Source: Kocuria rosea subsp. polaris
Lineage (GTDB): Bacteria > Actinomycetota > Actinomycetes > Actinomycetales > Micrococcaceae
Reading direction: 5' to 3'
Assembly: GCF_001483755.1 (NCBI RefSeq)
Contig: NZ_LQBK01000022.1
Coordinates: 9,992 to 73,991, forward strand
Length of the DNA: 64,000 nucleotides
In this document: positions 22,572 to 31,551 of the stretch, piece by piece
Layout of the letters: every line of letters starts with the position of its first letter
Position numbering within the stretch: the first letter of the stretch is position 1
Translations under genes and position numbers: made by a program
Notes under the pieces: generated by a model
What the model was told of the DNA's origin: nothing
The model's database searches: none
What the model saw: only the letters and a program-made list of their open reading frames with translations

Positions 22572-24091
22572 GTCCCGCCCACGACGGCGGCGCAGAGCGC
22601 CGCGAGCACCAGCGACGGCAGCGCGGGCAGCGCCTCGCGCGCGCCCAGGCCCGCGGCGACCGCGACGGCCGCCAGCACCAGGGCCCGGAGCACGAGGGCG
22701 GTCGCCCCCCGGGTGTCCAGCCCGGCGTGGCGGCGGTGCAGCAGCCACGCGTTGAGCAGCGCCGCGACCACCAGGGACGCGCTCGTGGCCGCCGCGATGC
22801 CGGCGAGGCCCAGCACGGGGGCCAGGACGAGGTCGCCCACCACGTTGACGACCATGGCCAGCACTGCCACGACCACCGGCCCGCGGGAGTCACCGAGGGC
22901 GTAGGACGCCCGGACCACCACCTGGCGGACGCTGAGGGCGAGCAGGGCCGGCGCGTACCAGGCGACCGCGGTGGCCGTCGCCGCGACGTCCCCGGCGTCG
23001 AACGCGCCGTGCCCGAAGGCCGTGGCGACCAGGGGCCCGGCCGCGACCACGAACACCGCGCACACCGGGGTGAGCACCGTGACGACCACGGACAGCCCGC
23101 GGTTCACGAGCCGGCGCAGCTCGGGGCGGTCGTCCGCGGCGGCGCCCAGCGCCGGGTACAGGGGGACGAGCAGGGCCGCGATGACGACGGTCTCCGGAAG
23201 GTCGACCAGGCGCCAGCCGTAGGTCAGGGCCGTGATCGTGCCGTCGCCGAGCGTGGAGCCCACCGCCCGGTCGACGAGGGTGTTGATGTTGACTACGGCG
23301 TTGCCCACCAGCATGGGCGGCACCAGCCGGGCGATCTCCCGGAAGCCCGGGTCCCGCAGCTCCCACCGGGGCCGGAGCCGGGTGCCGAGCGACCGCACCG
23401 GGGGCACCTGCATCAGCAGCCGCGCCGCGGAGCCCACCACGTAGCCCACGGCGAGCGCCGAGATCCCGTACCGGGGCCCGAGCAGGCCCGCCGCGGCGAT
23501 CATGACCAGGTTGAACGGGACGCCCTGCAGGGAGGACCACGCGAAGCGGCCGTGCGCCTGCACGAGCGAGGCCAGCAGGTCGGTACCGGCCACGAGCACC
23601 GTGGCGACGAGGACGATGCGGGTGAGCGAGGCGGCCGTGGCGGTCTGGGCGTCGTCGAACCCGGGAGCGAGCAGGGTCGTCACCGGTTCCGCGAGCAGGC
23701 CCGTCACCACGGCGGCCAGGCCGAGGACGACGACGGTGACGGTGAGGGAGACCTCGAAGCCGCGGTGGCCGCGGCAGCCCGTGCCGTCCGCGCGCTCCCG
23801 GGCGGCCTCCCGGGACGTCACCGGAGTCACGGAGCGGGCCATCGCCCAGGCGAGCAGGCCGAGGACCACGTTCAGCACGCCCTGGGCCACGAGCCACGCG
23901 TCGAGGTCAGCGCCCGCGCCGAAGACGGCGCCGACGACGACGTCCCGGAGGAAGCCGAGAACGGTGGAGACGGCGGTCAGTCCGGTCACGAGCACCGCGG
24001 CGCGCGCGATGCTCCAGCGCCCGCCCGGTCCACCCACGGCTTCGGCCACCTCCCTGCTCGGGACCGCTCCGGGGATCGGTGCGGGCTGCAT
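22487..24091 (-). CDS. MurJ/MviN-family lipid flippase
   Basis: 534 aa integral membrane protein with about 13-14 helices, MOP/MATE-like fold. The opening TGLTAVSTVLGFLRDVVVGAVFGAG is the family hallmark, followed by APGFDDAQTATAASLTRI and LVPLYPALGAAADDRPELRR. Family members flip lipid II (MurJ) or other undecaprenyl-linked units. The full-length actinobacterial MurJ is usually larger and carries a pseudokinase domain, so this shorter form may be a second flippase. The ATG at 24091 is used. It overlaps the ATP-grasp gene tail to tail. Confidence 0.85.
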   Translation of the reverse strand: MQPAPIPGAVPSREVAEAVGGPGGRWSIARAAVLVTGLTAVSTVLGFLRDVVVGAVFGAGADLDAWLVAQGVLNVVLGLLAWAMARSVTPVTSREAARERADGTGCRGHRGFEVSLTVTVVVLGLAAVVTGLLAEPVTTLLAPGFDDAQTATAASLTRIVLVATVLVAGTDLLASLVQAHGRFAWSSLQGVPFNLVMIAAAGLLGPRYGISALAVGYVVGSAARLLMQVPPVRSLGTRLRPRWELRDPGFREIARLVPPMLVGNAVVNINTLVDRAVGSTLGDGTITALTYGWRLVDLPETVVIAALLVPLYPALGAAADDRPELRRLVNRGLSVVVTVLTPVCAVFVVAAGPLVATAFGHGAFDAGDVAATATAVAWYAPALLALSVRQVVVRASYALGDSRGPVVVAVLAMVVNVVGDLVLAPVLGLAGIAAATSASLVVAALLNAWLLHRRHAGLDTRGATALVLRALVLAAVAVAAGLGAREALPALPSLVLAALCAAVVGGTYLLGLVVLRAPERRLVGETLRTVRRRR

Positions 24092-24253
24092 CTGGTGCGA
24101 GCCGCGGACCTGCCGGTGCGAACCGCCTGAACAGAATACACAGCACGGTCCCCGGGGCCGTCCGGGTCCGTCCGGGATCCGGGGCGGGGGAGCGGTCCGC
24201 GGGGCGCGGACGGACGTCCGGCACGGCTCAGAAGCCGCTCAGGCCTGCGCGGT

Positions 24254-24259
24254 TAGACT
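24254..24259 (+). promoter_or_regulatory. Candidate -10 element of the FemX-like gene
   Basis: TAGACT, about 85 nt before the TTG start at 24345. Confidence 0.4.
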
Positions 24260-24344
24260 GACCGGGGCCGGCCCCCGCCGGTGCACCGGTCCGCCGGCCG
24301 TCCCCGGCCGGCCGGCCCCGACGACCCCGACGATTGAGAGAGCC

Positions 24345-25427
24345 TTGCGAGAGTTCACCGCACGCTTCGCCACCGCCCAGGAGATCGCCGACTGGGACGC
24401 CCACGTCACGGCGAACCCCCACGGCGGCAACATGCTGCAGTCCGCGTCCTTCGCGGACGTCAAGGCGGACCACGGCTGGCGGCCCCTGCACCTCGTGCAC
24501 GAGCCCGCCGACGGCGGGCAGGCCTCCTACAACCTGGTCCTCGAGAAGCCGGTGCCTGCCCTGGGCAGGCTGTGGTACATGATCAAGGGCCCCGACGTCG
24601 CCTCCGTCGACGACATCCCCGGGATCGCGGCGGCCAGTGCCCGGTTCGTGGCCGAGCAGCGGCTGAACGTGTTCGCGATCAAGATCGAGCCGGACGTGCT
24701 GGACTCCGACTACGCGCGGGGCGTGCTCGCGCGGGCCGGGCTGAAGAAGTCCTTCAACATCCAGCCCAACGACTCCACCGCGATCCTCGACACCGACCGC
24801 GACGAGGAGGCCGTGCTGAAGTCCTTGCACTCCCGTGGGCGCAACGCCGTCCGGCGGGCGCTGCGCGAGGGCTGCACGGTCGAACGCGTCGAGCTCACCG
24901 AGCAGAACATGCGCCGGATGTACGCGCTCATGGACACCGTGGGACAGGGCGACGCGAACGTGAACCTGCGCTCCTACGAGTACTACGCGAAGTTCTGGAC
25001 GACGTTCGAGCAGGCCGGCCAGGGCCGGCTGTACTTCACCTACGAGGACGGTGAGCCGTCCGTGGGCGCCTACGTCATCGCCTACGGGAACAAGGGCACC
25101 TACAAGGACGGCGGGTCGAAGCCCCGGCGCCGCCAGTACGGTGACTCCCACCTGCTGCAGTGGACCGCGATCACGGACCTCATGCGGGAGCACGGGATCG
25201 TCGAGTACGACTTCTGCGGCACCCCGCCGAGCGACCAGCTCAAGAACAAGGAGCACCCCTACTACGGGCTGGGCCTGTTCAAGACGAGCTTCACCAAGAC
25301 CGTCGTCGACTTCGTGGGCGTCCACGACCAGGTGCTGAGCCCGGCCAAGTACGCGGTCTGGACCAACGTGGCCGAGAAGGTCCAGCGCCAGCTGTGGGTC
25401 CGCCGCACGGGCCAGCCCTTCTACTGA
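24345..25427 (+). CDS. FemX/FemAB-family peptidoglycan bridge aminoacyltransferase
   Basis: 360 aa with two GNAT-like subdomains. Transfers amino acids from aminoacyl-tRNA to the lipid II stem peptide to build the interpeptide bridge. Diagnostic stretches are QSASFADVKADHGWRPLHLV, WYMIKGPDV, RNAVRRALREGCTVE, NKGTYKDGGSKPRRRQYG and LLQWTAITDLMREHG. The start TTG at 24345 fits the family N-terminus (REFTARFATAQEIADWDAHV) and follows TTGAGAGAG; the frame remains open far upstream, but that part reads through the flippase gene and is not real. Wall peptides of Micrococcaceae carry Ala-rich bridges, which would fit such an enzyme. Confidence 0.88.
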   Translation: MREFTARFATAQEIADWDAHVTANPHGGNMLQSASFADVKADHGWRPLHLVHEPADGGQASYNLVLEKPVPALGRLWYMIKGPDVASVDDIPGIAAASARFVAEQRLNVFAIKIEPDVLDSDYARGVLARAGLKKSFNIQPNDSTAILDTDRDEEAVLKSLHSRGRNAVRRALREGCTVERVELTEQNMRRMYALMDTVGQGDANVNLRSYEYYAKFWTTFEQAGQGRLYFTYEDGEPSVGAYVIAYGNKGTYKDGGSKPRRRQYGDSHLLQWTAITDLMREHGIVEYDFCGTPPSDQLKNKEHPYYGLGLFKTSFTKTVVDFVGVHDQVLSPAKYAVWTNVAEKVQRQLWVRRTGQPFY

Positions 25428-25484
25428 TCCGGCCCCGACCGTCCGGCGGCCCCCGCCCCCGCGCCACGGAAGGAGGAACACCGC

Positions 25485-27437
25485 GTGGTGACCGACCAGC
25501 GCGCCCCCCTGCGCCCGTTCGCCGCCTACCCCTCGTCGGACGGGGGTGAGGAGCCCGACGCCCACGTCGTCGAGCCGTTCGGGCCCGGCGGGGACACGAC
25601 GCTCACGGGCGCCGCCCGCCCGGTCGCCCGGCACGGTGCGGGGCTGCCGGCGGTGCGCCCGACCGAGGCCCAGGCCCTGCACGCCCGGCGCCGCGCGGGG
25701 ACCGCAGCGGCCGACGTGGTGCCCGACGCCCCGCAGGCGCTGCCCGTGCTGAGCGTGGACCTGATCCGCCGGCACGGTGGCGCCCCCGAGCCGGAGCAGC
25801 GCCAGGAGCCGCTCACGGCCGCCGAGACCGTGCCCCTCGCGACGGCGGCCCGCCGGCGCCGCCGCACCGACACCGTTCCCGTCTCCCGCCCGGAGACGAC
25901 GACGATGGGTCCCCTCCCGGCGCCCGGCAAGAGCTCCGATCGGATGCAGCGGGGCGCCTACCCCTCCACCCGGGCGCAGGGGGCCCGGCCCGGCGGGCGC
26001 TCGCGGCTGCGGTCCATGCTCCAGGGGGAGGCGGCCCCGACCGCCCCCATGCGCGTGGTGGAGCGGCTCAACGCCTCGCCCTTCGCCAACCTGCGCCGGT
26101 TCGGGGAGTCCACCAGCCGGCAGGCCCGGCGCACCCTGAACTTCGCCCTGCGGCTCGCGGAGACGATGTTCCACTACGGCGCCGACGCCCTCGACGTCGA
26201 GAACGCCATCATCGCGGTCTGCGCGACCTACGGGGTCGAGAACGTCGAGGTGGACATCACCAACCAGGCCGTGACGATCAACTACATCGCCGACGACCAG
26301 CCGGACGGCGGGGACACCCGAACCCGCGAGGACGTCTTCAACGACCCGGACACCAACAGCCACACGGTCATGCGGGTCGTGCGCTCCTGGACGGACAACT
26401 ACGCGGGGCTGGCCGAGACGCACCAGCTCGTCGCGGACATCACGGGCGGGGAGATGCCCCGCAGTGAGGCGGAGCGGCGGCTCGAGGCGATCAACGCCAA
26501 GCCCAAGCCCTATCCGCGGTGGATGGTGCGGGCGGCCACGACCGCCGCGGCGATGACCATCACCGCCGGCATCGGCGGCGGTGTCCTGGGCGCCCTCGTC
26601 GCCGGCCTGTCCTCGATCCTCAACCAGCTCGTGGCGCACCGACTGGGCGCCTGGCGGATCCCCGAGTTCTTCACCATGGCCGCCCAGTCCGGGATCCTCA
26701 CCACGATGGCCCTGCTGCTGTCCTGGGGCGGCCTCGACCTGTCCCCGACACGCGTCATCGCGGGCGGGATCATCCTGCTCCTGCCCACCACGCGCATGGT
26801 CTCCACCATGCAGGACGCGATCAACGGCTTCCCCGTCACGGCGGCCGGGCGCCTGCTGTCCACGTCGATGGCGTTCCTCGGCATCGTCGCCGGGATCGCG
26901 GGGGGCATCTCCATCGCCGGGTACGCCGGCATGCCCCGGGTCGACGTCTCGCAGAGCGCCTTCGACCCGGTGAGCCCGCTGACCAACGCCGTGTTCATGC
27001 TGATCGCCACCGGGCTCATCGCGGTCACGATGCAGGCCAAGCCCCGGCACGTGCTCTCCACCGTGGTGGCCGCCCTCGGCGGCCTCGTGGTGTACCACAC
27101 GGGCATGGCCGCCGGTGTGGGAGCCCGCCTGGACACGGCGCTCGCGGCGATCACGAGCGGGTGCGTGGCGACCGTGCTCGCGGCCCGGCACCGGATTCCC
27201 CAACTGGTCCTGGCCATCCCCGCGATGACGTTCCTGCTGCCCGGGCTGTCCATCTTCCGGGGCATGTACACCATCACGGTGGAGACGGACACCTACGGCC
27301 CCGGGATCGTGGGCCTCGTCAACGCCATGGCCTCGATCGTGGCCCTGGCCTCCGGGGTGGTGCTCGGCAAATACCTCATGCGCCCCTTCGTGGGACACCT
27401 CAACGGCACCAGCTCCCGGCGCAACCGGCGCCGCTGA
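25485..27437 (+). CDS. ThrE-family threonine/serine exporter
   Basis: 650 aa. A disordered N-terminal region of about 190 residues precedes the ThrE domain: RTLNFALRLAETMFHYGADA, VENVEVDITNQAVTINYIAD and PKPYPRWMVRA, then about ten transmembrane helices (about 340-640) including GIGGGVLGALVAGL and PAMTFLLPGLSIFRGMYTIT. The family exports small hydroxy amino acids by proton antiport. The start GTG at 25485 (or 25488) follows AAGGAGGAA. It lies 57 nt after the FemX-like gene and is probably in the same transcript. Confidence 0.88.
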   Translation: MVTDQRAPLRPFAAYPSSDGGEEPDAHVVEPFGPGGDTTLTGAARPVARHGAGLPAVRPTEAQALHARRRAGTAAADVVPDAPQALPVLSVDLIRRHGGAPEPEQRQEPLTAAETVPLATAARRRRRTDTVPVSRPETTTMGPLPAPGKSSDRMQRGAYPSTRAQGARPGGRSRLRSMLQGEAAPTAPMRVVERLNASPFANLRRFGESTSRQARRTLNFALRLAETMFHYGADALDVENAIIAVCATYGVENVEVDITNQAVTINYIADDQPDGGDTRTREDVFNDPDTNSHTVMRVVRSWTDNYAGLAETHQLVADITGGEMPRSEAERRLEAINAKPKPYPRWMVRAATTAAAMTITAGIGGGVLGALVAGLSSILNQLVAHRLGAWRIPEFFTMAAQSGILTTMALLLSWGGLDLSPTRVIAGGIILLLPTTRMVSTMQDAINGFPVTAAGRLLSTSMAFLGIVAGIAGGISIAGYAGMPRVDVSQSAFDPVSPLTNAVFMLIATGLIAVTMQAKPRHVLSTVVAALGGLVVYHTGMAAGVGARLDTALAAITSGCVATVLAARHRIPQLVLAIPAMTFLLPGLSIFRGMYTITVETDTYGPGIVGLVNAMASIVALASGVVLGKYLMRPFVGHLNGTSSRRNRRR

Positions 27438-27500
27438 CCCGCCGATCCGGGTCACTCGGTGCTGGCACCCGCATCGGAGCGGCAGCGAACCGGGGACGGT

Positions 27501-29462
27501 TCAGAACGGCGGTGGGTCGTCGTGGGGCCGGGGGCCGCAGGAGGACACCGGGCCTCGGAACGTCCACGGGGCCTCGGCCGACGGCGGCCGGGCTGTCGGT
27601 GGTCCGGACAGCGGTGGCGGTCCGGCCGATGGTGGTCCGGACAGCGGCGGTCCGGCCGTTGGTGGTCCGGACAGCGACGGTGGCTCGGACCGCGGTGACC
27701 CGCGCGGCGGCCGTGGATCGATGCGCAGGTCGTCGAGGATCCGCAGCGGTGTGAGCACGGGGTGGTGATGCTCCTGGGGATAGGTCACATGGACACGACC
27801 TGCCGGCGAAGTCCATTCCAGGACGCCCTCCGGGGTCCGCGGGTGGCGGTGCCGGACCTGCCAGCGCCCGAGCGGGCCGTGCCGGTGCTTGAGGACGTGG
27901 TGGTGGCGGCACAGGTGAGCGAGATTGTCAGCGGCGGTCCGCCCGCCGTCGACCCAGGCCACGGTGTGGTCGAGGTCGCAGCGCTCCGCCCGGCGCCGGC
28001 ATCCGGGGAACCGGCAGGTGCCGTCCCGCGCTCGCAGCCGGCGCTTGAGGTCGGCCGGCACAGCGTAGGTGGTGCGGTCGTGGTCCAGGACCGTGCCGGT
28101 GACCGGATGGGTCAGCACTCTCGACCAGGACCCCGCGCCGGCGGCGATCCGCTCGGCCACGCTCACCGGGATCGGCCCGTAGCCGGCCAGTTCCGCGCAG
28201 TCGGTGGCCCCCGGCGGGTCCCCGGCGCAGGGGCCTCCGCCGGTGTCGAACGATCCGCTCGAGTGCCCGTCGCGGGGGTGTCCGGCGGTGGTCGGTGACC
28301 AGCCGGGGTGTTCGTTGCGGGGATCTCCACCTGTGTCAGCTGACCCGTCGGAACGGCCGTCGCGGGCGTGTCCGCCAGTGATCGGTGATCCGCCGGGGTG
28401 CCCGTTGCGGGGGCCCCGGCCGGTGCCCGGCGACCCGCTGGGATGCCCGTCGTCGGGCGTCTGCGCGCTGCGCTCCAGCAGGGCGAGCACCGGCACGGTG
28501 ACCGTGACCTGTCCGCGGATCCCACGCAGGTGCTCGGGCATCCAGGTGGGCTCCCCGTCCAGCAGCAGCGAGGCGAGCACGTCCGCGCGCAGCTGCCCCG
28601 CCGTGCGCCGGCCGCCCTCCCCATGGCCCGGGTCGAGGTCCTTCCCGCCGCACGGGCCGTCACCGGCAGCCCCCGGCCCGTCCGGTGGTGGGCTGTGCGG
28701 GTCCACCCGAGCGGCGATGGAGACGAGACGGTGCTGGACGGCATGGGCGGTGGCCGCATCCAGGAGTGCGCACAGCCGCGCCATGCCGTCCTCCTCGGGC
28801 TCCACCCACACCCGGCGTCCACGGTGGGCCGCACGGTGGCGGGCCTCCTCGGAGCCGGCGAGCAGCCGAGCCCGCCGCCGCCGGGCCAGCGCCCGCAGCT
28901 GCGCCGCGGTGACCGCCGGCGCCTTCTCCAGCAGCTCGTCCGCGACGCGGGCCACGGCCTCGCCGGCGGCCCGCTGCTCGGGCACCCGGCCGGCACCGTC
29001 CACGACATCGCGCCACAGGTCCACGATCACCTCGGCCTGCCGCAGGGCGATGGTCCCGGCCTCGAGGGCCTGCAGGACCCGTGGCAGGGACTCCGCCAGC
29101 AGGATCGCGTTCTCCACCCGTCGCACCGCCGTGCCCGCCGGCAGCCGCAGAGCGGGGCCGATCTCGTCGGCCACGTCCAGCACCGTGCGCTTCTCCGGTT
29201 CCGGGAGGTCCTGACCGCGACCACGGGCGCGCTGATGGCACCGGCGCGCCCGGTCCGTCTGCTGCTGCTCGTGGGCCTGCTCCTGCAGCTGCCACATCCG
29301 GTGGATCGTCCGGAGCTGCCGGCCTGCGGCCCGGGCCTCCGCCCGGGCGTCACCGACCAGCTCGGCCACGGCGCCCGCGTACGCCCGTTCGATCCCGGCC
29401 GCGGTCCTGTCCTCCCGGAGGGTGCCCTCCCGGTTCCACAGCCGTCCGGCGGTGATGGTCAT
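27501..29462 (-). CDS. DUF222 and HNH endonuclease domain protein with internal repeats
   Basis: About 653 aa. An N-terminal DUF222 region (about 1-290, with AAQLRALARRRRARLLAGS and RLCALLDAATAHAV) is joined to a C-terminal HNH domain (about 485-560): CRFPGCRRRAERCDLDHTVAW, then NLAHLCRHHHVLKHR. Such proteins occur in many copies in actinobacteria and are suspected DNA-cutting or mobile-element remnants; the role is unknown. Between the domains are five 15-aa repeats (like NGHPGGSPITGGHAR) and the tail is a Ser/Gly/Pro repeat (LSGPPTAGPP). The start ATG at 29462 begins MTITAGRLW; the frame is open to 29525. Confidence 0.83.
   Translation of the reverse strand: MTITAGRLWNREGTLREDRTAAGIERAYAGAVAELVGDARAEARAAGRQLRTIHRMWQLQEQAHEQQQTDRARRCHQRARGRGQDLPEPEKRTVLDVADEIGPALRLPAGTAVRRVENAILLAESLPRVLQALEAGTIALRQAEVIVDLWRDVVDGAGRVPEQRAAGEAVARVADELLEKAPAVTAAQLRALARRRRARLLAGSEEARHRAAHRGRRVWVEPEEDGMARLCALLDAATAHAVQHRLVSIAARVDPHSPPPDGPGAAGDGPCGGKDLDPGHGEGGRRTAGQLRADVLASLLLDGEPTWMPEHLRGIRGQVTVTVPVLALLERSAQTPDDGHPSGSPGTGRGPRNGHPGGSPITGGHARDGRSDGSADTGGDPRNEHPGWSPTTAGHPRDGHSSGSFDTGGGPCAGDPPGATDCAELAGYGPIPVSVAERIAAGAGSWSRVLTHPVTGTVLDHDRTTYAVPADLKRRLRARDGTCRFPGCRRRAERCDLDHTVAWVDGGRTAADNLAHLCRHHHVLKHRHGPLGRWQVRHRHPRTPEGVLEWTSPAGRVHVTYPQEHHHPVLTPLRILDDLRIDPRPPRGSPRSEPPSLSGPPTAGPPLSGPPSAGPPPLSGPPTARPPSAEAPWTFRGPVSSCGPRPHDDPPPF
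27598..27687 (+). repeat. Approximately 30-bp repeats in the HNH gene tail
   Basis: Three copies of GGTGGTCCGGACAGCG separated by variable GGCGGTCCGGCC segments, encoding the Ser-Gly-Pro-Pro tail. Confidence 0.7.
28250..28465 (+). repeat. 45-bp tandem repeats inside the HNH gene
   Basis: About five imperfect units with starts near 28250, 28295, 28340, 28385 and 28430. The 45-bp period keeps frame and encodes 15-aa repeats in the linker between DUF222 and HNH. Confidence 0.8.
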
Positions 29463-29590
29463 GATCCATGGTCTCCACCACCTCCGACACCACAAGGGCG
29501 GCTCCGGGCGGCTTCGACCGTGCATCCGGCGGCACCCGTCGCACCTGGGGCGTCAACGTCCGGGGGCACCACGACGACGACGGTCCAGGC

Positions 29591-29712
29591 GGGCCCGCAC
29601 CTGATGGCCTCAGCCGGTGCCGGCGCCGGGGCGAGCGCGGGACAGAATCCTGGGCCCGCACCCGATGGCCTCAGCCGGTGCAGGCGCCAGGGTGAGCGCG
29701 GGGCAGAACCTT
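29591..29712 (+). repeat. 61-bp tandem repeat in a non-coding gap
   Basis: Two copies (29591-29651 and 29652-29712), each beginning GGGCCCGCACC(T/C)GATGG, with a partial third copy from 29713. The whole 29463-29827 gap between the HNH gene and the siderophore gene has no other supported element. Confidence 0.8.
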
Positions 29713-29827
29713 GGTCCCGCGCCTGCTCCGGCCTCGGGGACGAGGGGAGGCCTGCACGTCCGGAAGCCGACGGTCCGACCGAGGCCGGACGCTCGCAGCC
29801 AGTGCGGCCGGCGCCCGCGGAGCCGGG

Positions 29828-30721
29828 TCAGATGATCTGGCCGACCGGCAGCTTCTTCTCCGCCTGGAAAGCGTCCTCGGTGCGGCCTCGCGCCCAGTAG
29901 CCGGACAGCGAGACCTGGTCCCGCTCCAGCCGGCGGCGGGTGAACAGCTCCTCGCGCAGGGCTTTCATGAGCTCCCGCTCGCCGTGGGCGAAGACCTGCA
30001 CCCCTCCGGGGTCCGCGGGCCACCCGGCCTCGCGCACGGCCCGCACCAGGGCAGGATCCTCCCCGGGCCCGTCGTCCGCGCGGAAGACCCAGCGCACCGC
30101 CATCCCCTCAGGACCGGAGACCGGCTGGACGTCGCGGGGCGAGTCCACCTCGAGGAGCACCTCGCCCTGCGCCGAGGCCGGGAGGGCCTCCAGGACGGCG
30201 AGCGCGGCGGGGACCGCGGCGTCGTCGGCGGCGATCAGGGTCCACGCGGCGTCCGGGGAGGGCGTCCACCTGCCGCCCGGACCCAGGGCGATGATGCGGT
30301 CCCCGGGCTCGGCGCGGGCTGCCCACGGGCCGGCGAAGCCGTCGTCGCCGTGGAGCACGAAGTCCATCCACAGCTCGTGCCGCTCGGGCACGTACCGGCG
30401 GATCGTGAGGTGGCGGGTGACGGGCTGGCGGTCGCCCGGCAGGGTCTCCTTGAGCTCCCAGTAGTCCGGGTTCCGTCCGGGCTCCGCCGGGGTCGGCTGC
30501 GCCGTGCCGGGGTGCTCCGCATCGGGGTGCTCCGTGCCGGGGCGGAGGAAGACGAGCTTGACGTACTTCTCGGGCGGGTCGATGTCCGTGTAGCGCTCGG
30601 GCTCGTCGAGGCCCAGGACCACCCGGACCATCGACGGGGACAACTGCTCGCGGGAGCGCACCGTCAGGTTCAGCTGCGGCTTGCGGGGTTTCGCGGGCCG
30701 GGCTCGGGGGGTCGTCGTCAT
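29828..30721 (-). CDS. Siderophore-interacting protein (ferric-siderophore reductase)
   Basis: 297 aa, two domains: an N-terminal FAD-binding barrel with VKLVFLRPG and RHLTIRRYVPERHELWMDFV (flavin-binding Arg-rich motif), and a C-terminal NAD(P)H domain with WTLIAADDAAVPAALAVLEAL and FAHGERELMKALREEL. Family members reduce imported ferric siderophores so that iron is released in the cytoplasm. The ATG at 30721 has TAGGGT 7 nt upstream, indicating a leaderless mRNA. An IdeR-type iron regulator is encoded at 48.96 kb, but I see no clear iron box here. Confidence 0.9.
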   Translation of the reverse strand: MTTTPRARPAKPRKPQLNLTVRSREQLSPSMVRVVLGLDEPERYTDIDPPEKYVKLVFLRPGTEHPDAEHPGTAQPTPAEPGRNPDYWELKETLPGDRQPVTRHLTIRRYVPERHELWMDFVLHGDDGFAGPWAARAEPGDRIIALGPGGRWTPSPDAAWTLIAADDAAVPAALAVLEALPASAQGEVLLEVDSPRDVQPVSGPEGMAVRWVFRADDGPGEDPALVRAVREAGWPADPGGVQVFAHGERELMKALREELFTRRRLERDQVSLSGYWARGRTEDAFQAEKKLPVGQII

Positions 30722-30728
30722 GCCGCCC

Positions 30729-30734
30729 ACCCTA
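30729..30734 (-). promoter_or_regulatory. -10 element for the leaderless siderophore reductase gene
   Basis: TAGGGT on the minus strand ends 7 nt before the ATG at 30721, in the short gap after ung. Confidence 0.5.
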
Positions 30735-30758
30735 ACGGAGCCCCGCCGGCCGCCCAGC

Positions 30759-31436
30759 TCACAGCCGCCAGTCGACGGGCTCCGCTCCCTGCTGCTCAAG
30801 GAGCTGGTTGGTGCGGGAGAACGGCCGGGAGCCGAAGAAGCCCCGGGACGCGGACAGCGGGGACGGGTGCGCGGACTCGACGGTGGGGAACCCGTCCAGC
30901 CAGGAGGCCGTGCTGCGGGCGTCGCGTCCCCACAGGATCGCCACGAGCGGGGTCCCGCGGTCGGCGAGGACGCGGATGGCGCGCTCCGTCACCGTCTCCC
31001 AGCCCTGGCCGCGGTGGGAGGCGGGCGCCCCCTCGCGCACGGTGAGGACCCGGTTCAGGAGCATCACGCCCTGCCGCGACCACGCCGAGAGGTCCCCGTG
31101 CTCGGGCGGCTCGACGCCGAGGTCCTCCCGCAGTTCCCTGTAGATGTTCTGCAGGGAGCGGGGCACGGGACGGACGTGGGGCTGCACGGAGAAGGAGAGA
31201 CCCATGGCGTGGCCGGGCGTGGGGTAGGGGTCCTGGCCGACGACCAGCACCCGCACCTGCTCAAGCGGGTCCTGGAAGGCCCGGAAGACCGCCGCGCCCT
31301 CCGGGAGCGTGCGGTGCCCGTCGGCGTGCTCCTCGCGCAGGAACCGGCCCATCTGCCGGATCTGCGGCTCGACCGGGGCCAGGGCCTCCGCCCAGTCGGG
31401 GGCCATGATCTCGTCCAGGGGCTGGGGCTCGCTCAC
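30759..31436 (-). CDS. ung: Uracil-DNA glycosylase, family 1
   Basis: Excises uracil from DNA in base excision repair. 225 aa, normal length. The water-activating loop [20 protein letters not shown] carries catalytic Asp69; [11 protein letters not shown] and the leucine-loop motif [19 protein letters not shown] (His190) complete the active site. The start GTG at 31436-31434 follows GAGGAG at 4 nt; the longer frame to 31568 adds a Pro/Arg-rich stretch that is not part of the family. Confidence 0.95.
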   Translation of the reverse strand: MSEPQPLDEIMAPDWAEALAPVEPQIRQMGRFLREEHADGHRTLPEGAAVFRAFQDPLEQVRVLVVGQDPYPTPGHAMGLSFSVQPHVRPVPRSLQNIYRELREDLGVEPPEHGDLSAWSRQGVMLLNRVLTVREGAPASHRGQGWETVTERAIRVLADRGTPLVAILWGRDARSTASWLDGFPTVESAHPSPLSASRGFFGSRPFSRTNQLLEQQGAEPVDWRL

Positions 31437-31551
31437 GGTGCTCCTCGGTGCAGGTGGTCGGTGCGGGCGGTCGGTGCGGGTCTTCGGTGCTGGTCCCCAG
31501 CGCGGGTCACGGTGCGGATGCGGTGACGGCGCGGCGGTGCTGGGCACCACT

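Noticed and set aside
23502-24344. Upstream extension of the FemX-like frame
   Set aside because: It reads through the flippase gene on the opposite strand; the family N-terminus begins at TTG 24345.
24228-27455. 1075-codon minus-strand open frame opposite the FemX and ThrE genes
   Set aside because: Antisense shadow: composition is His/Gly/Arg-rich as expected for the complementary strand of high-GC genes, no domain is recognisable, and both genes on the plus strand have clear family motifs.
27501-29462. HNH gene as part of a mobile element or homing endonuclease
   Set aside because: No integrase, terminal repeats, intron structure or tRNA insertion site is visible; DUF222-HNH proteins are common chromosomal genes in actinobacteria.
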